DNA of 6,805 nt, from assembly GCA_964581095.1 (NCBI GenBank), contig CAZONK010000183.1:1-6805 (forward strand), written 5' to 3'. The stretch comes from SZUA-230 sp964581095 (lineage in GTDB: Bacteria > Bacteroidota > Bacteroidia > Cytophagales > Cyclobacteriaceae). Positions 1 to 6,750 of this stretch are shown here, piece by piece (position 1 is the first letter of the stretch; every line of letters begins with the position of its first letter). The translations under genes were made by a program, and so were the position numbers. Under the pieces are notes generated by a model. That model was not told the DNA's origin and searched no databases. It saw only the letters and a program-made list of their open reading frames with translations.

Positions 1-1326
1 AGCGCTTTCATCCATCCGGTCCGATGTACTAACTGACAGCGAGGTTTTCTGGATTGCATCCGCAATTTCAGTACCTCTCCGATGATTATATACAGGATTA
101 CAGTTATAAAATATAACCCCTCCGATACTCCCTGACTTTAGTTCCTCAATGAAAGAATCAATTGATGTATCATCACCCTGCCGGAAATTACTGTATCCCC
201 TGAAATTAATTGTGGAACCATAGTTCCCGAGCATCTCATTCATCCCATTCACAACGGATTGTACAGCAGCATCATTTGATCCTGATACGACCAGGGATTT
301 GCCACGGTTTGCCCACAATTCATTTGCGGCTTTTTTGATATATTTAATTTCTGTATTTCCTCCTGAAACAGCAGGTAAGCCTGCTTTTGATGCTAACTCA
401 TTATACAATGCAAGAACCACATCCCCTTCCTGAGAGGGTTTTACTGCGATCCGGTAATCGGCATTGGCCCCGGTTAATGACAGGTTAGATTCGAAATGAA
501 AATGCCTTGACATCTTTCGATGACCTGCGTGTATCTTCCTGTTTTTGCTGTATTGCTTTGCAAACTCTATAGGAGAAATCCATGTTCCCAGAAAATCAGC
601 GTTAAGGCTGACTATTGTTTGAGCTTTTATAAAATTATAGGAAGGAATAACCCTCATGCCAAAGCTTTCATCATTGGCTTTCAACATACCTGATGCTGAT
701 ACAGAATCATAGGTTACAATTTCGGAACCCGGGTATTTCGCTTTGAATTCCGATAATACTTTTAGGGTTGTTGGACTAAGTATTGTATTTGTTACAATTC
801 TTATATTACCCCCGGAGCTTACAATAGAAGAAAGTCCTTTTGAAACTTCTGCATCCAATTTATCCCAGGAAACTTTATTCCCATCCTTCATTGGGTCAGT
901 CAGGCGTTCTTTATCATATAATGAAAGAACAGATGATTGTACCTGGGCATTTGTACCTCCCATGGTAACAGATGACAGATCGTTACCCTCTATCTTTATT
1001 GGCCTTCCTTCTCTTGTTTTTACAACGATGCCACAGTAGTCACCTCCCTGGGTGTATGTAGATGCATAATAATTAGAAACTCCCGGGTCGATTGTATCCG
1101 GTTTGTTTAGATAGGGTATTGCTTTCCTTATGGGTGCTTCGCAGGCAGCAAGTGATGCAGCTGCAACTCCAAATCCCATCATTTTAAGAAAATCCCTTCT
1201 CGAACTACCACCTTCGTCACCTATGGGAAGGTATTCCGGAAATTCCTTCTCAGCATTTTTTACAAATTCAGGGTCATTGGTAAATTCCTCAATCCCCTTC
1301 CAATAACGTTTTTTAGTCTCGTTCAT
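1..1326 (-). CDS. actB: Alternative complex III subunit ActB, molybdopterin-oxidoreductase-like, N-terminal 442 residues (cut by left edge)
   Basis: This is the large periplasmic subunit of the menaquinol-oxidising alternative complex III, which replaces cytochrome bc1 in many Bacteroidota. I translated the minus strand from ATG at 1326; the frame stays open to base 1. The protein starts MNETKKRYWKGIEEF and has a long polar N-terminal extension. A twin-arginine motif SRRDFLK (R43-R44) follows, then a hydrophobic stretch (about 49-61, GFGVAAASLAA) ending in Cys62. Next is a molybdopterin-oxidoreductase-like fold: YCGIVVKTREGRPIKIEGN around 97-115, ADFLGTWISP near 243-252, and NCNP at 408-411. 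There is no N-terminal four-cysteine iron-sulfur motif, which fits the ActB1 half; in this family that half is known to lack the cofactor. The iron-sulfur (ActB2) half lies off the window. Family members are about 1000 residues long, so roughly half is seen. The gene starts 37 bases after actA and is almost certainly cotranscribed with it. No clear Shine-Dalgarno sequence precedes the start. Identification is from recognised family features, not from a search. Confidence 0.93.
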   Translation of the reverse strand, partial: MNETKKRYWKGIEEFTNDPEFVKNAEKEFPEYLPIGDEGGSSRRDFLKMMGFGVAAASLAACEAPIRKAIPYLNKPDTIDPGVSNYYASTYTQGGDYCGIVVKTREGRPIKIEGNDLSSVTMGGTNAQVQSSVLSLYDKERLTDPMKDGNKVSWDKLDAEVSKGLSSIVSSGGNIRIVTNTILSPTTLKVLSEFKAKYPGSEIVTYDSVSASGMLKANDESFGMRVIPSYNFIKAQTIVSLNADFLGTWISPIEFAKQYSKNRKIHAGHRKMSRHFHFESNLSLTGANADYRIAVKPSQEGDVVLALYNELASKAGLPAVSGGNTEIKYIKKAANELWANRGKSLVVSGSNDAAVQSVVNGMNEMLGNYGSTINFRGYSNFRQGDDTSIDSFIEELKSGSIGGVIFYNCNPVYNHRRGTEIADAIQKTSLSVSTSDRMDESA

Positions 1327-1363
1327 ATGGATATAGCAGAAATACTATTCAGTATTTTAAAAA

Positions 1364-2641
1364 TTAATAATGACATTTAGCACATTCCAATCCACCAATA
1401 TCCTCGACTTTCATCGACCCGGTGTTGTTATGTAATTGTACCAAATTGTCATAATATGCATTACCTTTTGTTTTTACATCTGATGTTCTGTGGCAATCGA
1501 TACACCATCCCATCGTAAGATTCGAAAATTGTTCAACAACCTCCATTTCCTGAATTTCTCCATGGCATGTCTGACAAGCCAGGCCCGCCACCTGCACATG
1601 TTGTGAGTGGTTGAAGTAGGCAAGGTCAGGGAGATTGTGAATACGGACCCATTCAATGGGTTGATTATTCTCAATTGCTGCGTAAATTTTTTCTATTTCG
1701 GATGTTCCAGCATCGGTTTGTGTTCCTTTGGTAATTGCCGAATGGCAGTTCATACAAATATTTGCTGAAGGTATATTGGCATATTTGCTTTTTGTAACAC
1801 CCGTATGACAGTAATTACAATCAATCTCAAAGTCCCCGGCGTGCACTTTGTGTGAATAAGCAATGGGCTGTTTTGGAGAATATCCTTGCTGTACGCCAAT
1901 GTTGTACAACTGGTCGATTATTCCTTTAAATAGTAGTGCCGTAACAATAAAAGCTACCAGGCCAATAAACGCTTTATGTTTTACAATAGAGAAAACATCA
2001 AACTGCTGGTCGATCAATTCTTTGTCCGCTTCAGATAAGTCTGATTTTTGCTGAAGGTATTTTTTCATTACCGAGCTAACCTTCACTAACACCACAAATA
2101 AAAGAACCAGTGTGATCACCAATCCAATTAAAATAATGTTTAGATATTTTGAAGCAATGCCTGGGTCTTCAGCCGATCCGGCTTCGCCCCCACCTGTGGC
2201 CACTACTTCGGTTACAGGAGGATTATCCGTTTGGTCCTTAACATAAGCTATAATTGAGAGTATCTCTTCATCGGTAAAATCAAACGATGTCATGGCGATC
2301 TTATTATACTCGTCAAAAAGGGCGATGGCATAATTATCACCACCTTCGATTACCTTCTGCGAATTTTTTACAAAAGCAAAAATCCATTCCATATCCCTTC
2401 TGTCATAAACATTTTGAAGGGCTGGGCCAATCAATCGCTGATCAATGCGATGGCAGGCTTTGCAATTTTGGCTATACAGTTGCTCACCAGCACCGATGAT
2501 CTCTGGATCTGTAGGAACCGCATCAGCCTGAGAATATGAATCGAGGTTTGATATCAGAAGAATAGCAAATGAAAAAAGGAAAACAATTTTAGAGAAACAG
2601 AACTGTTTTGCAGTCGACTTAGCAGTAAAAATCAATTTCAT
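1364..2641 (-). CDS. actA: Alternative complex III subunit ActA, membrane-anchored six-heme cytochrome c
   Basis: This is the cytochrome subunit that carries electrons from the ACIII quinol-oxidising module toward cytochrome c or oxidase. The 425 residues are numbered from ATG at 2641. A signal peptide is likely, with a hydrophobic core at about 18-32 ending near SYSQA. A monoheme class-I-type domain follows (CKACH at 60-64, probable distal ligand Met117 in the IAMTS context). Then come a Gly/Glu-rich linker, a transmembrane helix at about 167-188, a second at about 224-246, and a C-terminal pentaheme domain. That domain has CNYCH (275), CMNCH (296), CQTCH (356), CIDCH (380) and CAKCH (420), plus spare histidines (264, 267, 335, 345, 348, 404) that could be distal ligands. 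The total is six CXXCH sites. An in-frame TTG lies one codon upstream (2644); I prefer ATG because it is the stronger start. It is first in the operon, ahead of actB. The N-terminal monoheme fused to the ActA pentaheme part is, from memory, common in Bacteroidota. Confidence 0.93.
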   Translation of the reverse strand: MKLIFTAKSTAKQFCFSKIVFLFSFAILLISNLDSYSQADAVPTDPEIIGAGEQLYSQNCKACHRIDQRLIGPALQNVYDRRDMEWIFAFVKNSQKVIEGGDNYAIALFDEYNKIAMTSFDFTDEEILSIIAYVKDQTDNPPVTEVVATGGGEAGSAEDPGIASKYLNIILIGLVITLVLLFVVLVKVSSVMKKYLQQKSDLSEADKELIDQQFDVFSIVKHKAFIGLVAFIVTALLFKGIIDQLYNIGVQQGYSPKQPIAYSHKVHAGDFEIDCNYCHTGVTKSKYANIPSANICMNCHSAITKGTQTDAGTSEIEKIYAAIENNQPIEWVRIHNLPDLAYFNHSQHVQVAGLACQTCHGEIQEMEVVEQFSNLTMGWCIDCHRTSDVKTKGNAYYDNLVQLHNNTGSMKVEDIGGLECAKCHY

Positions 2642-2670
2642 CAATAAGGCGCGGTTTATAGAATTTGGTA

Positions 2671-2701
2671 CAAATCTAAACGGCTATACAAATTATTCAA
2701 A
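2671..2701 (-). promoter_or_regulatory. Bacteroidota-type promoter of the actAB operon
   Basis: Read on the minus strand, bases 2701-2698 give TTTG (-33 element). After a 19-base spacer, bases 2678-2671 give TAGATTTG, a full match to the Bacteroidota -7 consensus TAnnTTTG. The implied transcription start is around 2664-2667, leaving a leader of about 25 bases before the actA ATG at 2641. The spacing is in the range known for this promoter class. The match is seen directly; its activity is inferred. Confidence 0.75.
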
Positions 2702-2911
2702 TTTATTTCACTTCAATTTATGACAAACGTCAGGATATTTTTCAATATGTTGCAAATTCCATCAATTATATGAAGATAATTTAAAGCAAAACTTTAGATT
2801 TGATTGTTGAGTGAAAAGACAAGCTTTTGTATCATTTGATAGCATCAGGGATGATAATATAACTCAATATTAAATTTGACCATTGTCATTCCTTTACTAA
2901 AATTAGTGTGC

Positions 2912-2919
2912 TAACTTTA
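2912..2919 (+). promoter_or_regulatory. Candidate -7 element for the 138-residue gene
   Basis: TAACTTTA matches TAnnTTTG at all but the last base and lies 40 bases before the ATG at 2959, giving a plausible leader of about 30-35 bases. The nearest upstream ATTG (2882-2885) leaves a 26-base spacer, longer than usual, so the -33 element is weak. The call is tentative. Confidence 0.35.
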
Positions 2920-2958
2920 TAAAAGGAACATAAATAAAAAATTTAAACGATAACATAT

Positions 2959-3375
2959 ATGGAAGAACTAACTAATGCCACTACTGATTACCTTCTTGAA
3001 ATAGGGATTGAAGAACTTCAAAAGGAAAGCGAAACCTGGGATTCCCGAATTACATTGTGGAAGAGAGAACTCGATTTTTTTCAAAAGTTACTTGATACCT
3101 TTTCATCCAAATTTAAAAATGGTGATGACAGAAAAAGTAGTGATCACTTTCAAAACCTGATTATCTATTATAATGGTGAATTGCTTGAAGGCTACAAACA
3201 AGCTGTAAGACGTCAGGTAAAAAATCTTGGTAATATTCTCTCGAGTGATGAACAAATGGACGAAGCTGTACTCAGGAATAACCACATCAGATTAAAAGAT
3301 AAAATTGATAGCTTTGATTACGAGTTCAGAAAGACCAAACAGGAATTTTTTGAGTTTATTGAGAATAAACTTTAA
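2959..3375 (+). CDS. Hypothetical all-helical protein, 138 residues, function unknown
   Basis: I do not recognise this family. The start is the first ATG after an in-frame TAA at 2944-2946, with an AT-rich leader and no Shine-Dalgarno sequence, as is normal for this phylum. The protein has no signal peptide, no membrane segment and no cysteine, so it is probably cytosolic. It is rich in Glu, Lys, Asp, Leu and Phe, and heptad-like spacing suggests three long helices (about 8-50, 62-94 and 100-136) forming a bundle or coiled coil. Recognisable local patterns are TWDSRITLWKRELDFFQKLL (27-46) and HFQNLIIYYNGELLEGYKQ (63-81). It is monocistronic: a divergent region lies upstream and a strong terminator begins 22 bases after the stop. 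No motif suggests catalysis or DNA binding. A structural or stress-response role would be a guess. That it is a real gene is supported by its length, its Bacteroidota-like composition and its terminator. Confidence 0.85.
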   Translation: MEELTNATTDYLLEIGIEELQKESETWDSRITLWKRELDFFQKLLDTFSSKFKNGDDRKSSDHFQNLIIYYNGELLEGYKQAVRRQVKNLGNILSSDEQMDEAVLRNNHIRLKDKIDSFDYEFRKTKQEFFEFIENKL

Positions 3376-3397
3376 AATTGAGAAAATTTCTAATAAG

Positions 3398-3437
3398 AAG
3401 GTGCCCTTCCAATAGCTATCGATGGGCACCTTTTTTT
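3398..3437 (+). terminator. Rho-independent terminator after the 138-residue gene
   Basis: A perfect 9-bp stem is formed by AAGGTGCCC (3398-3406) and GGGCACCTT (3424-3432), with a 17-base loop. The stem runs into a seven-T tract (3431-3437). It begins 22 bases after the TAA at 3373-3375, which fits termination of the upstream gene and separates it from the acyltransferase gene. Bases 3438-3563 beyond it hold no other structure that I can support. Confidence 0.9.
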
Positions 3438-3563
3438 ACATCCAATTGAAAGTATTTATTTCCCCAGTATTATAATTTATTCAATCATGGTCGTGAAATT
3501 ATGAATAGATTAATAAGAAAAATTATCATTTTTGGCACTGCATCACTTAAGTAATAATAGAAG

Positions 3564-4682
3564 TTGATTAAACACATAATCTACAGAATACTAAAATTCA
3601 GGATGAGCGTTGCCATCCGGTTTTTTTATAAAAAAATAGGTGTGAGAGGACTTGAAAATGTTCCTGCAAAAGGCCCGATTATTTTTGCATTAAATCACCA
3701 GAATTCATTTTTGGATGCATTTTTAGTAACTGGAACCACCCCTCGAAATCCCTATTTTCTTGCCAGGGCAGATGCCTTTAATAATAAAATTGCTGCATTT
3801 TTATTAGATATTATCAATATCATACCTATTTACCGTATCAAGGATGGAATTTCCAGTTTGAAAAAAAATGAACAGGTGATCGACCGGTGCCGAAGAATAA
3901 TGCTCCAAAAACATCCAGTGTTAATATTTCCCGAAGCTTCCCATGAATACAAGCATATGCTGCGTCCGTTAAAAAAAGGTATTGCCAGGATTGCCTTCGG
4001 AACAGAATTCGCTTCCGAAATATCACCTGAAGTTGTAACAATACCTGTAGGAGTGTACTATGGGAATTATACGAAAGCAGGATATAATGTATTCATTAAT
4101 TACGGCAGCCCAATCAAAGTATCTGGATACAAAAAAATCTACGAAGAAAATACCAGGGAAGCCATGATTTCATTTTGTGATGATCTGGAAGTGCAATTGA
4201 AAGACCTGATGGTGGACCTTCAACCACCGGAACGTTATGTTGAAAATTATAATAAATGGAATGCAAACCGAAGTCATGATAGCGATCCTGTGATACAATT
4301 TGATCATGATCAAAAGTTGGCGCTGGAAATAAGTGCCAAACCCGATAAATTTAGTGCAGAACCAATCCCGAAAGCGATCGGGAGAAAAATAAAATCATCA
4401 GGAAAATGGCGTTTTATTCTCTGGCCTGTTTATGCATTCTCTTATCTTTCATTTATTATACCGCATCTTATTGTGAAAGGTTTGTTAAAATACGTTTTAA
4501 AAGATGATCAGTTCATAGCCTCAGTAAAAGTTTCCATCTGGTTCTTTTTAGTTCCTGAAGTAATCATTATTCAGGCGTTTGTAATCTATCTGCTAAGTAA
4601 TTTACTTTGGGTAGCGGCGTTGTATGTATTATTGTCATTACTATTCGGTTATATTACAATGAAATTCTACTTTCCTAAATAA
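3564..4682 (+). CDS. PlsC-type 1-acylglycerol-phosphate / lysophospholipid acyltransferase family membrane protein
   Basis: This is probably an enzyme that transfers an acyl group onto a lysophospholipid or glycerol-phosphate-type acceptor at the inner membrane. The 372-residue protein has an amphipathic, hydrophobic N terminus, then the acyltransferase core. The core holds NHQNSFLD (N44-D51) as the catalytic His-Asp block, FLARADAF (65-72), IIPIYR (86-91), FPEASHE (122-128) and LRPLKKGIARIAF (133-145), followed by PVGVYYGNY. The His-to-Asp spacing is HX5D rather than the classical HX4D, and FPEA replaces FPEG. These variants resemble the Gpt2/Sct1-like branch as I remember it. A hydrophilic middle region (about 205-280) precedes three hydrophobic C-terminal segments (about 283-303, 323-345 and 347-365). 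The start is TTG at 3564: an in-frame TAG lies at 3558-3560 and the next ATG (3603, codon 14) would remove the N-terminal helix. The exact substrate cannot be told. It probably shares a transcript with the small gene 8 bases downstream. Confidence 0.88.
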   Translation: MIKHIIYRILKFRMSVAIRFFYKKIGVRGLENVPAKGPIIFALNHQNSFLDAFLVTGTTPRNPYFLARADAFNNKIAAFLLDIINIIPIYRIKDGISSLKKNEQVIDRCRRIMLQKHPVLIFPEASHEYKHMLRPLKKGIARIAFGTEFASEISPEVVTIPVGVYYGNYTKAGYNVFINYGSPIKVSGYKKIYEENTREAMISFCDDLEVQLKDLMVDLQPPERYVENYNKWNANRSHDSDPVIQFDHDQKLALEISAKPDKFSAEPIPKAIGRKIKSSGKWRFILWPVYAFSYLSFIIPHLIVKGLLKYVLKDDQFIASVKVSIWFFLVPEVIIIQAFVIYLLSNLLWVAALYVLLSLLFGYITMKFYFPK

Positions 4683-4690
4683 TTGCAACT

Positions 4691-4861
4691 ATGGATATTA
4701 AAAAAATTGTCTACTATGGGGCAATCGCCCTGATGATCCCGACTTTTATTATCGTGATTTTTTATAAAGACAGATATCCTAGCCTTGCAATGGGACTTGC
4801 TGTTGGAGGTATTGCCTTGCTGGCATTAATTACTTTTGTAGATTTTGGCAAAAAAAGGTGA
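4691..4861 (+). CDS. Small two-helix membrane protein, 56 residues
   Basis: The small reading frame opens with ATG at 4691 and ends with TGA at 4859-4861. It encodes MDIKKIVYYGAIALMIPTFI and so on, ending FVDFGKKR. Two hydrophobic segments (about 7-24 and 32-50) are separated by a short polar turn, YKDRYPS (25-31). Lysines near the N terminus and KKR at the C terminus would favour a helical hairpin with both ends in the cytoplasm. It starts only 8 bases after the acyltransferase stop, which implies cotranscription and possibly translational coupling. I know of no assigned function. A partner or stabiliser of the acyltransferase is one possibility, inferred from position alone. Its amino-acid composition and operon spacing support a real gene. 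Confidence 0.72.
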   Translation: MDIKKIVYYGAIALMIPTFIIVIFYKDRYPSLAMGLAVGGIALLALITFVDFGKKR

Positions 4862-4957
4862 TGACCTGGGTTCGTAAATACCACCTATTCCTACATAAAT
4901 GGATATCAGTTTAAGTCAATTCATAATTTCAAGTTTCCTGCATAAGCTTTCAAAGTT

Positions 4958-4973
4958 AATTTTTATAAAAATT
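4958..4973. repeat. Perfect 16-base AT-only palindrome
   Basis: AATTTTTATAAAAATT is its own reverse complement. It lies in the 205-base gap (4862-5066) between the small membrane-protein gene and the phosphorylase gene. It could be a weak hairpin or a protein-binding site, but AT-rich DNA makes such palindromes by chance. No GC-stem terminator is visible in this gap. Confidence 0.4.
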
Positions 4974-5002
4974 TAAAAGCCCCGCCAAAAGTTGCCAGTT
5001 TA

Positions 5003-5035
5003 TTGGACCTTTTGTTTGGGTAATTTGTTTCTTTG
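5003..5035 (+). promoter_or_regulatory. Weak candidate promoter for the phosphorylase gene
   Basis: TTTCTTTG at 5028-5035 matches TAnnTTTG except at the conserved A. TTG at 5003-5005 lies 22 bases upstream as a possible -33 element. The start codon follows at 5067, leaving a leader of about 25-27 bases. The alternative TAATTTG at 5021-5027 has one base too few inside the box. The evidence is only suggestive. Confidence 0.3.
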
Positions 5036-5066
5036 CCGATTAATTTAAATTTTCAAGATAATATTA

Positions 5067-6674
5067 ATGGAAGAGACGAAAAGAGTAGCCTATCTGTGCA
5101 TGGAATTTGCATTGGATAACAAGCTAAAGACATATGCCGGAGGACTGGGAATTCTTGCCGGTGACTATATAAAAGGGGCGAAGGACCATAACTATCCTGT
5201 AGTGGGTGTTGGAATTAAATGGAAACAAGGATATACAGACCAGCGCATTGATAATGAAGGAAAAGCTTATGATACATACCACAATTACGACTATAATTTT
5301 TTAAAGGATACGGGTGTTGTTGTAAAAATCAAAATCAGGGAAGAAGATGTTTATTGCAAAGTTTGGAAAGCTGATTCTTTTGGAAATAACACAACCTACC
5401 TCCTGGATACTGATATTCCTGAAAACAACGAACGGTGGATAACAGGTCAGTTATATGGTTGGTTTGGAGAAGAAAGGATTGCCCAGGAAATGGTACTTGG
5501 CATTGGTGGTATCAAAGCCCTGCGAGCACTTGGGGAAGATATAGATGTATTTCACTTTAACGAAGGACATGCACTTTTTGCAGGATTTGAGTTGATTAGG
5601 GAAAAAATGGACGAAGGTGCAACTTATAATGAAGCTTTTAAGCAGACCAGGCAGGAAATAGTATTTACAACCCACACACCTGTTTTACAGGGAAATGAAT
5701 CACATCCAATCGATAAATTGATGTTTATGGGGGCCAATCATGGCCTTTCTGAAAAGCAGATGATCGATTTGGGTGGATCTCCGTTTAATATGACCGTAGC
5801 CGGACTTCACATTGGACGGAAAGCCAATGCTGTGGCACAATTACATGGAGAAACCGCTAAAAAAATGTGGGCACATGTAGATGACTCTGCAGAGATTATT
5901 GCCATTACCAATGCTATTCATAAACCAACATGGGTGGATGATAATATGCTGGATGCTGCAGAATCAGGATCTGATAGTGATATATGGAAAGCACATCAGA
6001 TAAATAAACGGGAATTAATCCGTTTCATTAATGAAAGGAATGGAGTGAAATTTCGGGAAGATCGATTGCTCATTGGGTTTTCCAGGAGGGCAGCGCCCTA
6101 CAAACGGTCAAACCTTATTTTTACTGATTCAGATATTATTGAACCTCTGCTAAAAGAACAGAAAATCCAACTGGTATTTTCCGGTAAGGCACATCCGCTT
6201 GATGATACGGGAAAAAGTATAGTTGAAAACCTGGTGGCAATGAGCAAGAAATATTCCGGTTCAGTAACATTTTTACAAAACTACGACATGGAAATCGGAG
6301 CACAACTTACCAGGGGTTCGGACATTTGGTTAAACAACCCACGCCGACCCATGGAAGCCAGTGGTACTTCAGGTATGAAGGCGGCCATGAATGGTGTCTT
6401 AAACCTGAGCATTTTAGATGGATGGTGGCCGGAGTTCTGCGACCATGGTGTTAACGGATGGCAGTTTGGCGATGGGTTTGAAAGCAGTGATGTAGCAGAA
6501 CAAGATGCACATGACCTGAAAGCATTGTACAATGTGCTTACAAATGAAGTTATTCCAACTTATTATGATAATAAAGAACAATGGGTGAAAATGATGCAAA
6601 ACAGTATCCAGGGTTCAAGAGAAAAATTTGCAGTAAAAAGAATGCTGGAAGAGTACTATGAGCACTTATATTAG
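5067..6674 (+). CDS. glgP: Alpha-glucan (glycogen/maltodextrin) phosphorylase, compact GT35 form
   Basis: This enzyme releases glucose-1-phosphate from the non-reducing ends of alpha-1,4-glucans using phosphate and pyridoxal phosphate, in the cytosol. It is 535 residues long. Visible family landmarks are YLCMEFALDNKLKTYAGGLG (9-28), GVGIKWKQGYTDQ (47-59), DVFHFNEGHALFAGFE (160-175), VFTTHTPVLQGNE (199-211), IGFSRRAAPYKR (336-347), FSGKAHPLDD (371-380) and NNPRRPMEASGTSGMKAAMN (423-442). In the last, Lys438 of GTSGMK is the expected pyridoxal-phosphate lysine. The protein begins directly at the conserved MEFAL block, so it lacks the N-terminal domain of the longer (about 800-residue) enzymes. 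This matches the short form of the TIGR02094-like family and does not look like damage, because all catalytic blocks are present. The start ATG has an AT-rich leader. The gene is co-directional with, but 205 bases from, the upstream pair. No other glycogen gene is visible. Confidence 0.95.
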   Translation: MEETKRVAYLCMEFALDNKLKTYAGGLGILAGDYIKGAKDHNYPVVGVGIKWKQGYTDQRIDNEGKAYDTYHNYDYNFLKDTGVVVKIKIREEDVYCKVWKADSFGNNTTYLLDTDIPENNERWITGQLYGWFGEERIAQEMVLGIGGIKALRALGEDIDVFHFNEGHALFAGFELIREKMDEGATYNEAFKQTRQEIVFTTHTPVLQGNESHPIDKLMFMGANHGLSEKQMIDLGGSPFNMTVAGLHIGRKANAVAQLHGETAKKMWAHVDDSAEIIAITNAIHKPTWVDDNMLDAAESGSDSDIWKAHQINKRELIRFINERNGVKFREDRLLIGFSRRAAPYKRSNLIFTDSDIIEPLLKEQKIQLVFSGKAHPLDDTGKSIVENLVAMSKKYSGSVTFLQNYDMEIGAQLTRGSDIWLNNPRRPMEASGTSGMKAAMNGVLNLSILDGWWPEFCDHGVNGWQFGDGFESSDVAEQDAHDLKALYNVLTNEVIPTYYDNKEQWVKMMQNSIQGSREKFAVKRMLEEYYEHLY

Positions 6675-6729
6675 TTTATTTTCATTTTCTGATTCACTGC
6701 ATAGCTGTTATTTTCTTATGATTATTCAT

Positions 6730-6737
6730 TAACTTTG
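6730..6737 (+). promoter_or_regulatory. -7 promoter element of the tRNA-Cys gene
   Basis: TAACTTTG is a full match to the Bacteroidota TAnnTTTG box and ends 13 bases before the first base of the tRNA. That distance suits a short leader. No clear TTTG lies 19-22 bases upstream, so the -33 part is weak. Confidence 0.55.
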
Positions 6738-6750
6738 CAGTTGAATTTTT

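Larger units (their letters stand above)
2642..2958. other. Divergent intergenic region between actA and the 138-residue gene
   Basis: This is 317 bases of AT-rich DNA without a credible reading frame. It holds the actA promoter at its left end (2671-2701) and a weaker candidate promoter for the rightward gene near 2912. A second plus-strand TAGATTTG at 2795-2802 has no TTTG at the expected distance. A short inverted repeat, ACTAA-AA-TTAGT at 2896-2907, is the only small operator-like element I see. I recognise no RNA gene or riboswitch. Confidence 0.6.

Noticed and set aside
743..1039. Plus-strand open frame of 98 codons inside actB
   Set aside because: It lies wholly antisense to the well-supported ActB coding frame and its translation resembles no protein I know.
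1474..1674. Minus-strand open frame of 66 codons in another frame of actA
   Set aside because: It overlaps the heme-binding region of ActA in a shifted frame; the CXXCH motifs are only in the ActA frame.
2287..2499. Plus-strand open frame of 70 codons antisense to actA
   Set aside because: It is antisense to the signal and monoheme region of ActA, with no start context and no plausible protein features.
2642..2644. TTG one codon upstream as the actA start
   Set aside because: ATG follows immediately at 2641 and is the more usual start; the two differ by one residue.
2795..2802. Second TAGATTTG box on the plus strand in the divergent region
   Set aside because: There is no TTTG at 19-22 bases upstream, and it would give a leader of about 150 bases for the 2959 gene, so it was not called a promoter.
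2896..2907. Inverted repeat ACTAA-AA-TTAGT as an operator
   Set aside because: Five-base AT-rich arms are too short to distinguish from chance.
6281..6599. Two minus-strand open frames antisense to the phosphorylase gene
   Set aside because: They cover the conserved pyridoxal-phosphate region of the plus-strand gene and have no supporting features.
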